From JBBKWX01 sp037969175 (GTDB taxonomy: Bacteria > Bacteroidota > Bacteroidia > AKYH767-A > JBBKVM01): a stretch of DNA of 29,004 nt. Where the stretch lies: contig JBBKWX010000019.1 in the NCBI GenBank assembly GCA_037969175.1, forward strand, positions 1 to 29,004, in the 5' to 3' direction. How positions within the stretch are numbered: position 1 is the first letter of the stretch; the number at the start of each line of letters is the position of its first letter. This document shows positions 1-6,943 of the stretch, in pieces. A program made the position numbers and the translations under genes. The notes under the pieces were generated by a model. It did no database searches. It saw nothing but the letters and a program-made list of their open reading frames with translations, and was not told where the DNA came from.

Positions 1-670
1 GTCTTAATTTTACTTTTTCATAATACTCATTCACTTTCAAACAAAGGGAACGAAAAGGTTTCAGATCACGGATTTGACTTCCAATGTGAAAATGCAATCC
101 GGTCAATTTAATATTTGTAAAAGCAGGTATCAGATCAAGTAATTCATCAAACTCCCAGGCATTGATCCCAAACTTATTTTCCTCCAATCCTGTTGTAATA
201 TAATGATGTGTTTTAGCATCAACACCGGGGTTCACACGCAAAGCTATTTGCGCCACAAGATTTTTATTCCCTGCTAATTCGTTGATCACTTCTATCTCTT
301 GTCTGCTTTCACAATTGAAACAAAAAATGCCCGCATCAAGTGCGTAATTTATTTCAGCATCACTTTTCCCAACTCCGGCAAAAACAATTTTATCTTTTGA
401 GAAACCGGTTTCAACAGCTTTTCTAACTTCGTTCCCACTAACGCAATCTGCGCCTAATCCCGCTTTCTGAATAATTTCTAGGATACGGTCATTCGCGTTC
501 GCTTTTAAAGCATAATGCACATGGTAATTATATTTTGAAGATTCTTGTAGTGTAACTTCTATGGTTTTCCTGAGCAGATCAAGGTCATAAAAATTAAAGG
601 GAGTTTCAATTTTCTCAAATCCGGAATGGATATGTTTACTAAACACTGAATAGGGTTTCTGCATTTCCAT
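1..670 (-). CDS. lysA: Diaminopimelate decarboxylase, 3' end outside window
   Basis: This gene makes L-lysine from meso-diaminopimelate, the last step of lysine synthesis; the enzyme is a cytosolic PLP-dependent decarboxylase. About 223 N-terminal residues are visible before the window edge. The PLP-lysine motif YALKANAN lies near residue 53, with K56 the likely Schiff-base lysine. RVNPGVDAKTHHYITTG and LHFHIGSQ (near residue 200) are typical of the alanine-racemase-like barrel of LysA. The start ATG (668-670) shares one base with the lysC stop codon (TAATG), so the two genes are probably translationally coupled and co-transcribed; a second ATG at 662-664 is possible. The C-terminal sheet domain is not in the window. 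The related arginine/ornithine decarboxylases are less likely given the lysC partner. Confidence 0.93.
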   Translation of the reverse strand, partial: MEMQKPYSVFSKHIHSGFEKIETPFNFYDLDLLRKTIEVTLQESSKYNYHVHYALKANANDRILEIIQKAGLGADCVSGNEVRKAVETGFSKDKIVFAGVGKSDAEINYALDAGIFCFNCESRQEIEVINELAGNKNLVAQIALRVNPGVDAKTHHYITTGLEENKFGINAWEFDELLDLIPAFTNIKLTGLHFHIGSQIRDLKPFRSLCLKVNEYYEKVKLR

Positions 671-1986
671 TACAAATTAAATAGTCCTTTATTTAAGGCT
701 TCAAGTGTTTCTTTTTTGTGTGCTTGTTTGACCAGAATGGAAATATTATAATTACTTCCACCATAAGATATCATCCGAATTGGCACATCTCTAAGCGAGT
801 CAAATATTTTCCAAGCGAAGCCCTGATCTTCCGGAGTGAAATTTCCGATAATACTAACTATCGTCAGATCCGTATCTATTTCTACAGCCCCAAATTCAGC
901 CAGTTCTTTTTTGATCGCATCAAGTTCCTTTGTATTATCAATGGTAACGGATACCGCAACTTCCGAAGTGGTGATCACATCGATGGGTGTTCTGTATCTT
1001 TCGAACACTTCAAAAACGGAACGTAGAAATCCATACGCCAGCAACATCCTGCCTGAACGAATGCGAATAGCTGTTATCCCATCTTTTGCAGCTACCGCTT
1101 TTATTTTGTGGTCGTCTCCTTTGGATGAGATTAATGTGCCGACAGCGTCAGGCTTCATGGCGTTCAGCAGTCGGACCGGGATATTTTTTTCACGGGCAGG
1201 CACAACACAAGTTGGATGCAGGATCTTAGCTCCGAAATAAGCGAGCTCTGCAGCCTGGTCAAAAGACAGATCAGTAACCGGAAATGTTTTTTGAACTATT
1301 CGCGGGTCATTATTATGCATACCATCGATATCCGTCCAGATTTGAATCTCATCAGCCCTGATAGCTGCTCCGATGAGGGTAGCAGTATAGTCACTTCCTC
1401 CTCTTTTTAAATTATCGATCTCTCCGTATGAATCCCGACAAATATATCCTTGGGTGATAAAAATATCTACCTCCTGCTGATCTTTCATTTCTTGCGTTAA
1501 GTTCATTCTAATGAACTCCTGATCCGGTTCTTCGTTTACATCGATCCGCATGAAATTTAAAGCGGGCAATAAAACGGAATTCACTTTTTGTTCCTTTAAA
1601 TAAATGTGAAATAAAGCTGTAGATAAAAGTTCGCCCTGAGCCAGGATTGCTTTCTCCTCATTCAGGGTAAACATATCCAGCGTAAAGGAATTGATGAAGG
1701 CAATATGCGTATCAATCATTTCTATTGCTTCTGCTCGAATATCTTCATGCTCGTACAATTCGCCGGCTACTGAATAATAGTTTTCTGCCAGATTCTTGAT
1801 TTTGCTTCTTGCTTCAACCCTAGCAGTCTTTTGCAACAGTTCTGAAATTGCAACAAGCGCATTTGTAGTTCCACTCATTGCAGATAGCACAACTATGCAA
1901 GGGCTTTCTTTTTGCACAATTTTTAAAATGCTTTTTATTCTTTCAGCATTTCCAACGGATGTTCCACCAAACTTCAATATTTTCAT
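670..1986 (-). CDS. lysC: Aspartate kinase, monofunctional
   Basis: The enzyme phosphorylates L-aspartate, the first step towards lysine, threonine and methionine. The N-terminus carries the kinase signature KFGGTSVG (residues 5-12). Further on are KRGGSDYTATLIGAA (about residue 195) and WTDIDGMHNNDPR, the substrate and nucleotide-binding segments of the amino-acid kinase fold. The last ~130 residues look like tandem ACT domains, the usual site of feedback inhibition. At 438 aa it has the length of a stand-alone enzyme; no homoserine dehydrogenase domain follows, so it is not ThrA-type. Its stop codon overlaps the lysA start, giving a lysC-lysA operon. The start is supported by the motif sitting at the very N-terminus. 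Confidence 0.95.
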   Translation of the reverse strand: MKILKFGGTSVGNAERIKSILKIVQKESPCIVVLSAMSGTTNALVAISELLQKTARVEARSKIKNLAENYYSVAGELYEHEDIRAEAIEMIDTHIAFINSFTLDMFTLNEEKAILAQGELLSTALFHIYLKEQKVNSVLLPALNFMRIDVNEEPDQEFIRMNLTQEMKDQQEVDIFITQGYICRDSYGEIDNLKRGGSDYTATLIGAAIRADEIQIWTDIDGMHNNDPRIVQKTFPVTDLSFDQAAELAYFGAKILHPTCVVPAREKNIPVRLLNAMKPDAVGTLISSKGDDHKIKAVAAKDGITAIRIRSGRMLLAYGFLRSVFEVFERYRTPIDVITTSEVAVSVTIDNTKELDAIKKELAEFGAVEIDTDLTIVSIIGNFTPEDQGFAWKIFDSLRDVPIRMISYGGSNYNISILVKQAHKKETLEALNKGLFNL

Positions 1987-2048
1987 AAAGAATCAATATG
2001 TAGCAAAGTTCTTCTTTTTTATGGAATGGAGATGCATTGCTTTCCATG

Positions 2049-2075
2049 CAAAATTAAATTATGAGTTAAGATCAA
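2049..2075 (-). promoter_or_regulatory. Candidate promoter of lysC-lysA
   Basis: On the minus strand TAATTTTG (2049-2056) fits the Bacteroidota -7 box TAnnTTTG. A TTG (2073-2075) lies 16 nt upstream as a possible -33 element, slightly closer than the usual 17-23. It would give a leader of roughly 55 nt. The rest of 1987-2284 shows no convincing gene. Confidence 0.35.
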
Positions 2076-2284
2076 CTGATCATCACAATAAATCCGGCTC
2101 TTACTCTAACAGACTACAGTAAAATTATTGTGGTTTTAACATTCCAGATAGCAAATCCGGATGGTGGTACTGCAGTTGAGCAATATTCATTGATGAAAGT
2201 ATAGCATGCACTCATTAATTCCAGGAACACGAATCTTTTAATTTCAGAACATTCCGGCAACTGCAATTTGATGACAGCCGGGAC

Positions 2285-2470
2285 ATGGTTGTTGAACAAG
2301 AATTCAAAACCTGGGCAGATGTAGATGCTGCTTTAACTATGCAGGCGGAACTTGTAGAAAAAGCATGGCCCGATCTTGCTAAAAGGACAGCATTCTTCAA
2401 TAAGTGGAATAGCTATTGGGGCATGCATACAGATAACATTTATACCAATCTGACCCATTTAAAAAAATAA
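2285..2470 (+). CDS. Small hypothetical protein or gene remnant
   Basis: I do not recognise this 61-residue protein. It is rich in W, K and acidic residues (for example KAWPDLAKR and WNSYWGMHTDN) and looks like real coding sequence. The same frame stays open upstream to a stop at 2216-2218, adding 22 protein-like residues without an ATG. It could therefore be the tail of a decayed gene rather than a complete small gene. A strong terminator follows 15 nt after the stop, which argues that something is, or was, transcribed here. No secretion signal or membrane segment is visible. Confidence 0.4.
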   Translation: MVVEQEFKTWADVDAALTMQAELVEKAWPDLAKRTAFFNKWNSYWGMHTDNIYTNLTHLKK

Positions 2471-2484
2471 TGACCATGAAAACG

Positions 2485-2525
2485 AAAGCCGGCTCTTTAT
2501 ACGAAGAGCCGGCTTTTGTTTTTTA
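2485..2525 (+). terminator. Strong intrinsic terminator
   Basis: A perfect 13-bp stem (AAAGCCGGCTCTT at 2485-2497 with its complement at 2504-2516) has a 6-nt loop and is followed by a T-rich tract interrupted by one G. It ends transcription of the small ORF upstream. Confidence 0.88.
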
Positions 2526-2593
2526 TAAAATCTGATCTGTTTTTATGAAACATGACAAATATCATTGATTCGGGCATTGCAATGTTTTTATTT

Positions 2594-2601
2594 TACGTTT
2601 G
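2594..2601 (+). promoter_or_regulatory. -7 box of the fasciclin lipoprotein gene
   Basis: TACGTTTG matches the Bacteroidota -7 consensus TAnnTTTG and lies 18 nt before the ATG at 2620, so the leader would be very short. No -33 TTG stands at standard spacing (candidates lie 14 and 26 nt upstream). The 31-bp element of the other fasciclin gene (13514-13544) is absent here. Confidence 0.45.
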
Positions 2602-2619
2602 AAACTAATAATAACAAAA

Positions 2620-3183
2620 ATGAAAAACACTATCGCAATTTTAACATTGTTTTTTGCAACTGCTACCTTTATATCCTGCTCCGGAGATAAAAGCGCAGAC
2701 AGTCAGGATCAGGAATTAACCGGACAAGAAGCTGGTGCGGGACAGTCGGCTGTAAGTGATGATGTGTCTCAAAGAAATGTAGTCCATGTAGCTATTGGGT
2801 CAGCTGACCATACTACACTGGTAGCTGCAGTAAAAGCTGCAAGTCTTGTTGACGCTTTATCCAATGTTGGTCCATTCACTGTATTTGCTCCAACGAATGC
2901 TGCGTTTGATGCATTACCAAAAGGCACAGTTGAAAATCTGTTGAAGCCTGAAAACAAATCTCAGTTAGAAGATATCTTACAGTATCATGTTTCTTTGGGA
3001 ACCTATACTACAGAACAATTGACTGACGGGAGGGTAATGGGACAAGTAAACGGATCGAATGTCACATTTACACAAAAAAATGGAAAAGTAATGATCAATG
3101 GTGCTACAATAATTGCATCTGTTCCTGCATCTAATGGTATCGTGCATGTTATCGATGCAGTTATTCTGCCTCCATCAAATTAA
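2620..3183 (+). CDS. Fasciclin (FAS1) domain lipoprotein
   Basis: A 187-residue exported lipoprotein. The signal peptide ends in a lipobox (TFISC, Cys20), followed by an acidic, low-complexity linker of ~40 residues. One FAS1 domain then runs to the end: HTTLVAAVKA, GPFTVFAPTNAAFDALP (the conserved H1 segment), YHVSLG, and a final NGIVHVIDAVILP (H2 segment). FAS1 domains mediate adhesion or carbohydrate/protein contacts outside the cell; the exact partner is unknown. I chose ATG 2620 over an upstream TTG at 2599 because it starts the signal peptide correctly and TTG 2599 lies inside the -7 box. It stands alone, with its own promoter box and terminator. The second fasciclin protein (12905-13477) shares long blocks such as LLKPENKS. 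Confidence 0.9.
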   Translation: MKNTIAILTLFFATATFISCSGDKSADSQDQELTGQEAGAGQSAVSDDVSQRNVVHVAIGSADHTTLVAAVKAASLVDALSNVGPFTVFAPTNAAFDALPKGTVENLLKPENKSQLEDILQYHVSLGTYTTEQLTDGRVMGQVNGSNVTFTQKNGKVMINGATIIASVPASNGIVHVIDAVILPPSN

Positions 3184-3235
3184 ATAATGTATTGAAGAGA
3201 TAATTAATTTTCTGTTTATAACTGAGTGCATTACC

Positions 3236-3263
3236 AAAAGCGGAACTTATTCCGCTTTTTTTT
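3236..3263 (+). terminator. Intrinsic terminator after fasciclin lipoprotein
   Basis: AAAAGCGGAA and TTCCGCTTTT form a 10-bp stem with loop CTTA, followed by an uninterrupted T run to 3263. Confidence 0.85.
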
Positions 3264-3365
3264 ATGTCAATAAATTGAATAATATAAATACTAGCTTTAC
3301 TGAAAATAGCATTTAGCTTAGGAAGCAGAGAAATTTTTAGTAAATTAGTGTTATATTTTTAAGTC

Positions 3366-3587
3366 ATGGATGGAGCAGAAAGAAAAATCGTGAAATACAA
3401 AAATGATGAGGTAACTGTAAATTGGGAACCCTCGAAATGCCAACATTCAGGAGTATGTATTAATGGATTACCATCTGTATTTCAGCACAAAGAAAAACCC
3501 TGGATCAAGATCGATGGAGCTGATGCAGAATCCATAAAAAAGCAAGTCAGAGCATGTCCATCCGGAGCCCTGAGTTTAGGCGAATAA
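3366..3587 (+). CDS. YjdI-type small iron-sulfur protein (Fer4_19 family)
   Basis: This 73-residue cytosolic protein matches the YjdI / divergent-ferredoxin family. It has W20, KCQHSGVC (Cys25, Cys31), GLPSVF, KPWI and ACPSGAL (Cys64). Only three cysteines are present, as I recall is usual for this family, so the cluster is either of 3Fe type or uses a non-cysteine ligand; His27 is one candidate. A single-electron transfer or sensing role is plausible; no partner is identified. It lies 11 nt upstream of a methyltransferase gene and is probably co-transcribed with it. A near-consensus -7 box (TATATTTT) stands just before the start. Confidence 0.85.
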   Translation: MDGAERKIVKYKNDEVTVNWEPSKCQHSGVCINGLPSVFQHKEKPWIKIDGADAESIKKQVRACPSGALSLGE

Positions 3588-3598
3588 TTTGACGTAAT

Positions 3599-4291
3599 AT
3601 GATAAAAGAAGCGCCACCATTAGATGATATATTAAATTGGGATGTCAGTAACTGGTCTGAAGCATTTACGTTTTGGGATCACAGAATATCTTTTATTTCG
3701 GGCAATTTGAAATGCCTGGAACTGGGCTCCCGGGAAGGAGGATTAAGTTTATGGCTTGCTTCAAAAGGGCATCAGGTAATATGTACTGATTTGAATGGTG
3801 ACTTTTCGAAAGCTCAAGCTTTGCATAAAAAATACCATGTATCTCATTTCGTTAATTATCAAAATATAGACACAACTGATATTCCTTATGAGAATGAATT
3901 TGATGTTGTCGTTTTCAAATCAATGCTGGGAGCTGTCGGTATACAAGAAGGTAAAGAACTGCAACGAAAAGCTATATGCGAGATCTGGAAAGCATTGAAA
4001 CCCGGTGGAATATTTTTATTTGCTGAAAACTTGAGGTCTACCCGGCTACACAATTATTTGAGGACAAAATATACATCATGGGGAGAGGCATGGAGATATA
4101 TCAATCGGGCTGAGATGGAAGAGTTTCTTTCTGAATTCAGAGATGTTGAAATGCATTCTAATGGTTTTCTGGGGACGCTTGGAAGAAATGAAAATCAAAG
4201 ATCCATACTTGGAAATTTTGATAGGGTCATGTTTGATAAGATCGTCCCGGCAAACTGGAAATATATTTTATACGGATATGCGATAAAGTAG
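3599..4291 (+). CDS. SAM-dependent methyltransferase, class I
   Basis: A 230-residue cytosolic protein with a Rossmann-type methyltransferase core. The SAM-binding glycine motif is CLELGSREGGLSLWLA (about residue 40), followed by the acidic strand end VICTDLN. The post-I region carries FDVVVFKSMLGAVG and the motif III-like segment ALKPGGIFLFAENL. The substrate cannot be told; the C-terminal RAEMEEFLSEF segment is typical of small-molecule methyltransferases acting in glycan or lipid pathways, but this is only a guess. It follows the YjdI-type gene by 11 nt, with ATG at 3599. Confidence 0.82.
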   Translation: MIKEAPPLDDILNWDVSNWSEAFTFWDHRISFISGNLKCLELGSREGGLSLWLASKGHQVICTDLNGDFSKAQALHKKYHVSHFVNYQNIDTTDIPYENEFDVVVFKSMLGAVGIQEGKELQRKAICEIWKALKPGGIFLFAENLRSTRLHNYLRTKYTSWGEAWRYINRAEMEEFLSEFRDVEMHSNGFLGTLGRNENQRSILGNFDRVMFDKIVPANWKYILYGYAIK

Positions 4292-4323
4292 AAAGCTCTT
4301 AAATTATATCTTTACCGCTTATT

Positions 4324-4863
4324 ATGAAAAACTACAGCTTACTTTTTTTTATTATTCTATTCGGGACAAGTTTGACTTCTTGTAAGCGAGTAGATCCAAA
4401 AGCAGATCAACATACTTTAGATTCCTTAAACATGGCTGACTCAATTAAAGGTAAAGTGACCGGTATCGGTGGGATATTTTTTAAATGTGATGACCCTGAA
4501 AAGATGAAGGAGTGGTATACTTCTCAACTTGGTCTTGTAACTGATAAATATGGTTCTTTATTTGAGTTCCGAAAATCGGATGCTCCTGATGAAAAAGCGT
4601 ATTTACAATGGAGTCCTTTTGCAAAAGAGACCAAGTATTTCGAACCATCAGAGAAAGAATTTATGATCAACTACCGGGTTCAAAATATTGAACAGTTGGT
4701 TCAGGAATTAAAAAAGAACGGGGTTACTATATTGGATACTATTGAAGAATATGAGTACGGAAAATTTGTACATATTCTGGATCCTGAAGGAAATAAAATA
4801 GAATTATGGGAGCCCGTGGATAGCGTTTTTACTCAGTCACATGAGGGTAAAACAACTAAATAA
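4324..4863 (+). CDS. Exported lipoprotein with a VOC (glyoxalase-like) domain
   Basis: This 179-residue protein begins with a lipoprotein signal peptide ending SLTSC (Cys20). After a ~25-residue linker it contains one vicinal-oxygen-chelate domain: GIGGIFFKCDDPEKMKEWY, LGL, then EYGKFVHILDPEGNKIELWEP, whose DPEGN-ELWEP end is diagnostic of the glyoxalase/bleomycin-resistance fold. VOC proteins are normally cytosolic, so membrane attachment in the envelope is unusual; the membrane side is unknown. The His/Glu metal ligands are incompletely conserved (E at ELWE present, the N-terminal His of the first strand absent), so enzyme activity is doubtful. A near-consensus -7 box (TATCTTTA) lies 10 nt upstream. 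Confidence 0.82.
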   Translation: MKNYSLLFFIILFGTSLTSCKRVDPKADQHTLDSLNMADSIKGKVTGIGGIFFKCDDPEKMKEWYTSQLGLVTDKYGSLFEFRKSDAPDEKAYLQWSPFAKETKYFEPSEKEFMINYRVQNIEQLVQELKKNGVTILDTIEEYEYGKFVHILDPEGNKIELWEPVDSVFTQSHEGKTTK

Positions 4864-4893
4864 TTAGCTCAGATTGAGCTAAATCCATTTTTT
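4864..4893 (+). terminator. Weak terminator after the VOC lipoprotein
   Basis: TTAGCTCA and TGAGCTAA form an 8-bp stem with a 3-nt loop directly after the stop codon. A T6 run follows 5 nt after the stem. The stem is AT-rich, so termination may be partial. Confidence 0.5.
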
Positions 4894-4906
4894 AGCATTA
4901 CCTTTG
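4874..4906 (+). promoter_or_regulatory. Promoter of the DEAD-box helicase gene
   Basis: TACCTTTG (4899-4906) is an exact TAnnTTTG -7 box. TTG at 4874-4876 stands 22 nt upstream, within the accepted -33 spacing. The start codon follows 28 nt later. The -33 element overlaps the hairpin of the preceding gene. Confidence 0.6.
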
Positions 4907-4934
4907 CGGGCATTTTAATAATCCCAACAAATTA

Positions 4935-6839
4935 ATGACAAGTTTCCAATCGCTCGGTCTTGGTGAAGGTGTTTTACGCACTTTAGCTGATATTGGCTTT
5001 GAGCACCCAACTCCTGTACAGGAGCAGGCTATCCCGGTTTTACTTACAGGAAAGCGTGACTTTATTGGCCTGGCCCAGACGGGGACAGGCAAGACCGCAG
5101 CATTCGGTCTTCCCCTACTTGAGCTTCTTGATTTCACATCAAACCAGACTCAGGCGCTTATTCTGGCACCAACACGTGAATTATGTGTACAGATCGAGAA
5201 TGACATTACAAAACTTTCAAGAAACGTTCCCGGCCTAAGGTCAGTAGCAGTTTATGGAGGTGCACCTATCCAAAATCAAATTGAAAAGATAAAAAGAGGG
5301 GCTCAGATCGTTGTAGCTACTCCGGGTCGTTTATTAGACCTTATCGGCCGCAAAGGCATCAAGTTGCAGACAGTAAATTTCGTAGTCCTTGATGAAGCAG
5401 ATGAAATGCTGAACATGGGCTTCAAGGAAGATATTGACGAGATCCTATCCAATACTCCCAAAGAAAAGCAAACGTGGTTGTTTTCAGCTACTATGCCAAG
5501 AGAGGTAAGAGATATTGCAAAAAACTACATGACAGATCCTTTTGAACTCACCGTGGGCGGAAAAAACGCTCAGGCTGAGAACATTGATCATCAATATTGT
5601 GTAGTTCATGCACGTGATCGCTATTCTGCATTGAAAAGAATGGTAGATGCTGATCCGGATATTTTCGCGATCGTATTTTGCCGTACCCGTTTAGAGACAC
5701 AAGATATTGCCGAGAAATTAATGAAGGACGGTTATAATGCCGATGCACTTCATGGAGATCTTAGTCAGCAACAGCGCGACAAAGTGATGAAGAGATATCG
5801 CGGTCGTTCTATTCAGCTTCTTGTTGCTACTGATGTAGCTGCGAGAGGAATAGATGTGAATGATGTAACACACGTTATTCATTACAACTTACCTGATGAA
5901 ATAGAGAACTATACGCACCGGAGTGGAAGAACAGCAAGAGCGGGTAAGTCCGGAATCTCTATCTGTATCATCAACATGAAGGAAACAGGTAAGATCAAAC
6001 AACTTGAAAGGATAATCGATAGGAAATTCACACATATTCGTGTTCCGGATGGTGTACAGGTGGTTGAAAGCCAGTTAATGAGTCTGATACATAAGATTCA
6101 TAATGTTCCTGTAAATGAAGTTGCTATTGAAAAATATTTGCCTGCTATTTTCACTGAATTAGCAGATACGAGTAAGGAAGAATTGATCAAACGTGTTGTA
6201 AGTATTGAATTCAACAGATTTCTTGAATACTATCGTGATGCGCATGATCTTAACGTGGATTCAACTACGAGAGAAAAAGGCAGAAGCTCTGAAGAAAGAG
6301 CCGGAGGCGGTGATCGTATGTTCATCAATCTGGGAGCTGTAGATGGCTTTGATACCGGCAAAATGCTTCGTATGTTATGTGAAGTATCTCAAAAGCCTAA
6401 AGAAACTTTCGGCAGGATCAGTATTCAAGGAGTTTATTCCTTTATTGATGTTGAGAAAGCAGAATTAGAAGCTGTAATGGCAATGTTTGGCAATGAATTC
6501 TTCAATGGCAGACCGGTTCGTGTTGAGATAAGTGAATCCAAAGGCGGCGGAAGAAGCAGAGAAAGATCAAAAGATCGTTCTGGTGGTTCCGGTAGTTATG
6601 GTGAATCAAGAGGTCGTTCAGGTGGAAGATCCGGTGGCGGTGAGAGATCCGGTGGAAGCAGACCAAGAAGTGGTGGATCAAGTGGGCCAAAGAAATATGG
6701 TTCAGATAAGCCTTCATACGGAGACAAAAAGAAATATGATAAGCCTAGCGGAAGCGGGGAATCCGGGAGGAGCAGCAGCCGAAGTTCAGGTGGAAGCGAC
6801 TCAGCACAAAGGTCAGATAAGAAAAAGAAAAAATGGTAA
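4935..6839 (+). CDS. deaD: DEAD-box RNA helicase, DeaD/CsdA type
   Basis: An ATP-dependent RNA helicase that unwinds RNA duplexes, typically in ribosome assembly and cold adaptation. The 634 residues show the Q motif (GFEHPTPVQ, 21-29), Walker A AQTGTGKT (47-54), PTREL (79-83), DEAD (153-156), SAT (184-186), ARGIDV and HRSGRTARAG of the second RecA lobe. Residues ~459-535 form a DbpA/CsdA-type RNA-binding domain (RMFINLGAVDGF...). The last ~100 residues are a disordered tail rich in G, S, R and finally K, likely for nonspecific RNA contact. The gene has its own promoter box and a strong terminator, so it is monocistronic. I cannot tell which paralogue (rRNA assembly or mRNA decay) this is. 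Confidence 0.94.
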   Translation: MTSFQSLGLGEGVLRTLADIGFEHPTPVQEQAIPVLLTGKRDFIGLAQTGTGKTAAFGLPLLELLDFTSNQTQALILAPTRELCVQIENDITKLSRNVPGLRSVAVYGGAPIQNQIEKIKRGAQIVVATPGRLLDLIGRKGIKLQTVNFVVLDEADEMLNMGFKEDIDEILSNTPKEKQTWLFSATMPREVRDIAKNYMTDPFELTVGGKNAQAENIDHQYCVVHARDRYSALKRMVDADPDIFAIVFCRTRLETQDIAEKLMKDGYNADALHGDLSQQQRDKVMKRYRGRSIQLLVATDVAARGIDVNDVTHVIHYNLPDEIENYTHRSGRTARAGKSGISICIINMKETGKIKQLERIIDRKFTHIRVPDGVQVVESQLMSLIHKIHNVPVNEVAIEKYLPAIFTELADTSKEELIKRVVSIEFNRFLEYYRDAHDLNVDSTTREKGRSSEERAGGGDRMFINLGAVDGFDTGKMLRMLCEVSQKPKETFGRISIQGVYSFIDVEKAELEAVMAMFGNEFFNGRPVRVEISESKGGGRSRERSKDRSGGSGSYGESRGRSGGRSGGGERSGGSRPRSGGSSGPKKYGSDKPSYGDKKKYDKPSGSGESGRSSSRSSGGSDSAQRSDKKKKKW

Positions 6840-6865
6840 AAAAGGGGCTAAGGCCCCTTTTTTTT
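6838..6865 (+). terminator. Intrinsic terminator of the helicase gene
   Basis: GGGGC and GCCCC (6844-6848 with 6853-6857) pair around loop TAAG, extended by an A run before and T8 after the stem. It begins at the stop codon. Confidence 0.85.
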
Positions 6866-6943
6866 GTCCTCAATATTTATCATTCTTAAATGATTGGTCA
6901 GCATGGATATTTTCTCTAATTTGCTGATCCATTCCTACTCAAC

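Noticed and set aside
836..1240. 134-codon open frame on the plus strand
   Set aside because: It is the opposite strand of lysC, whose motifs are unmistakable.
6536..6839. Second gene in another frame of the helicase tail
   Set aside because: The Gly/Ser/Arg tail is low-complexity coding sequence; the alternative frames are artefacts of its purine-rich codons.
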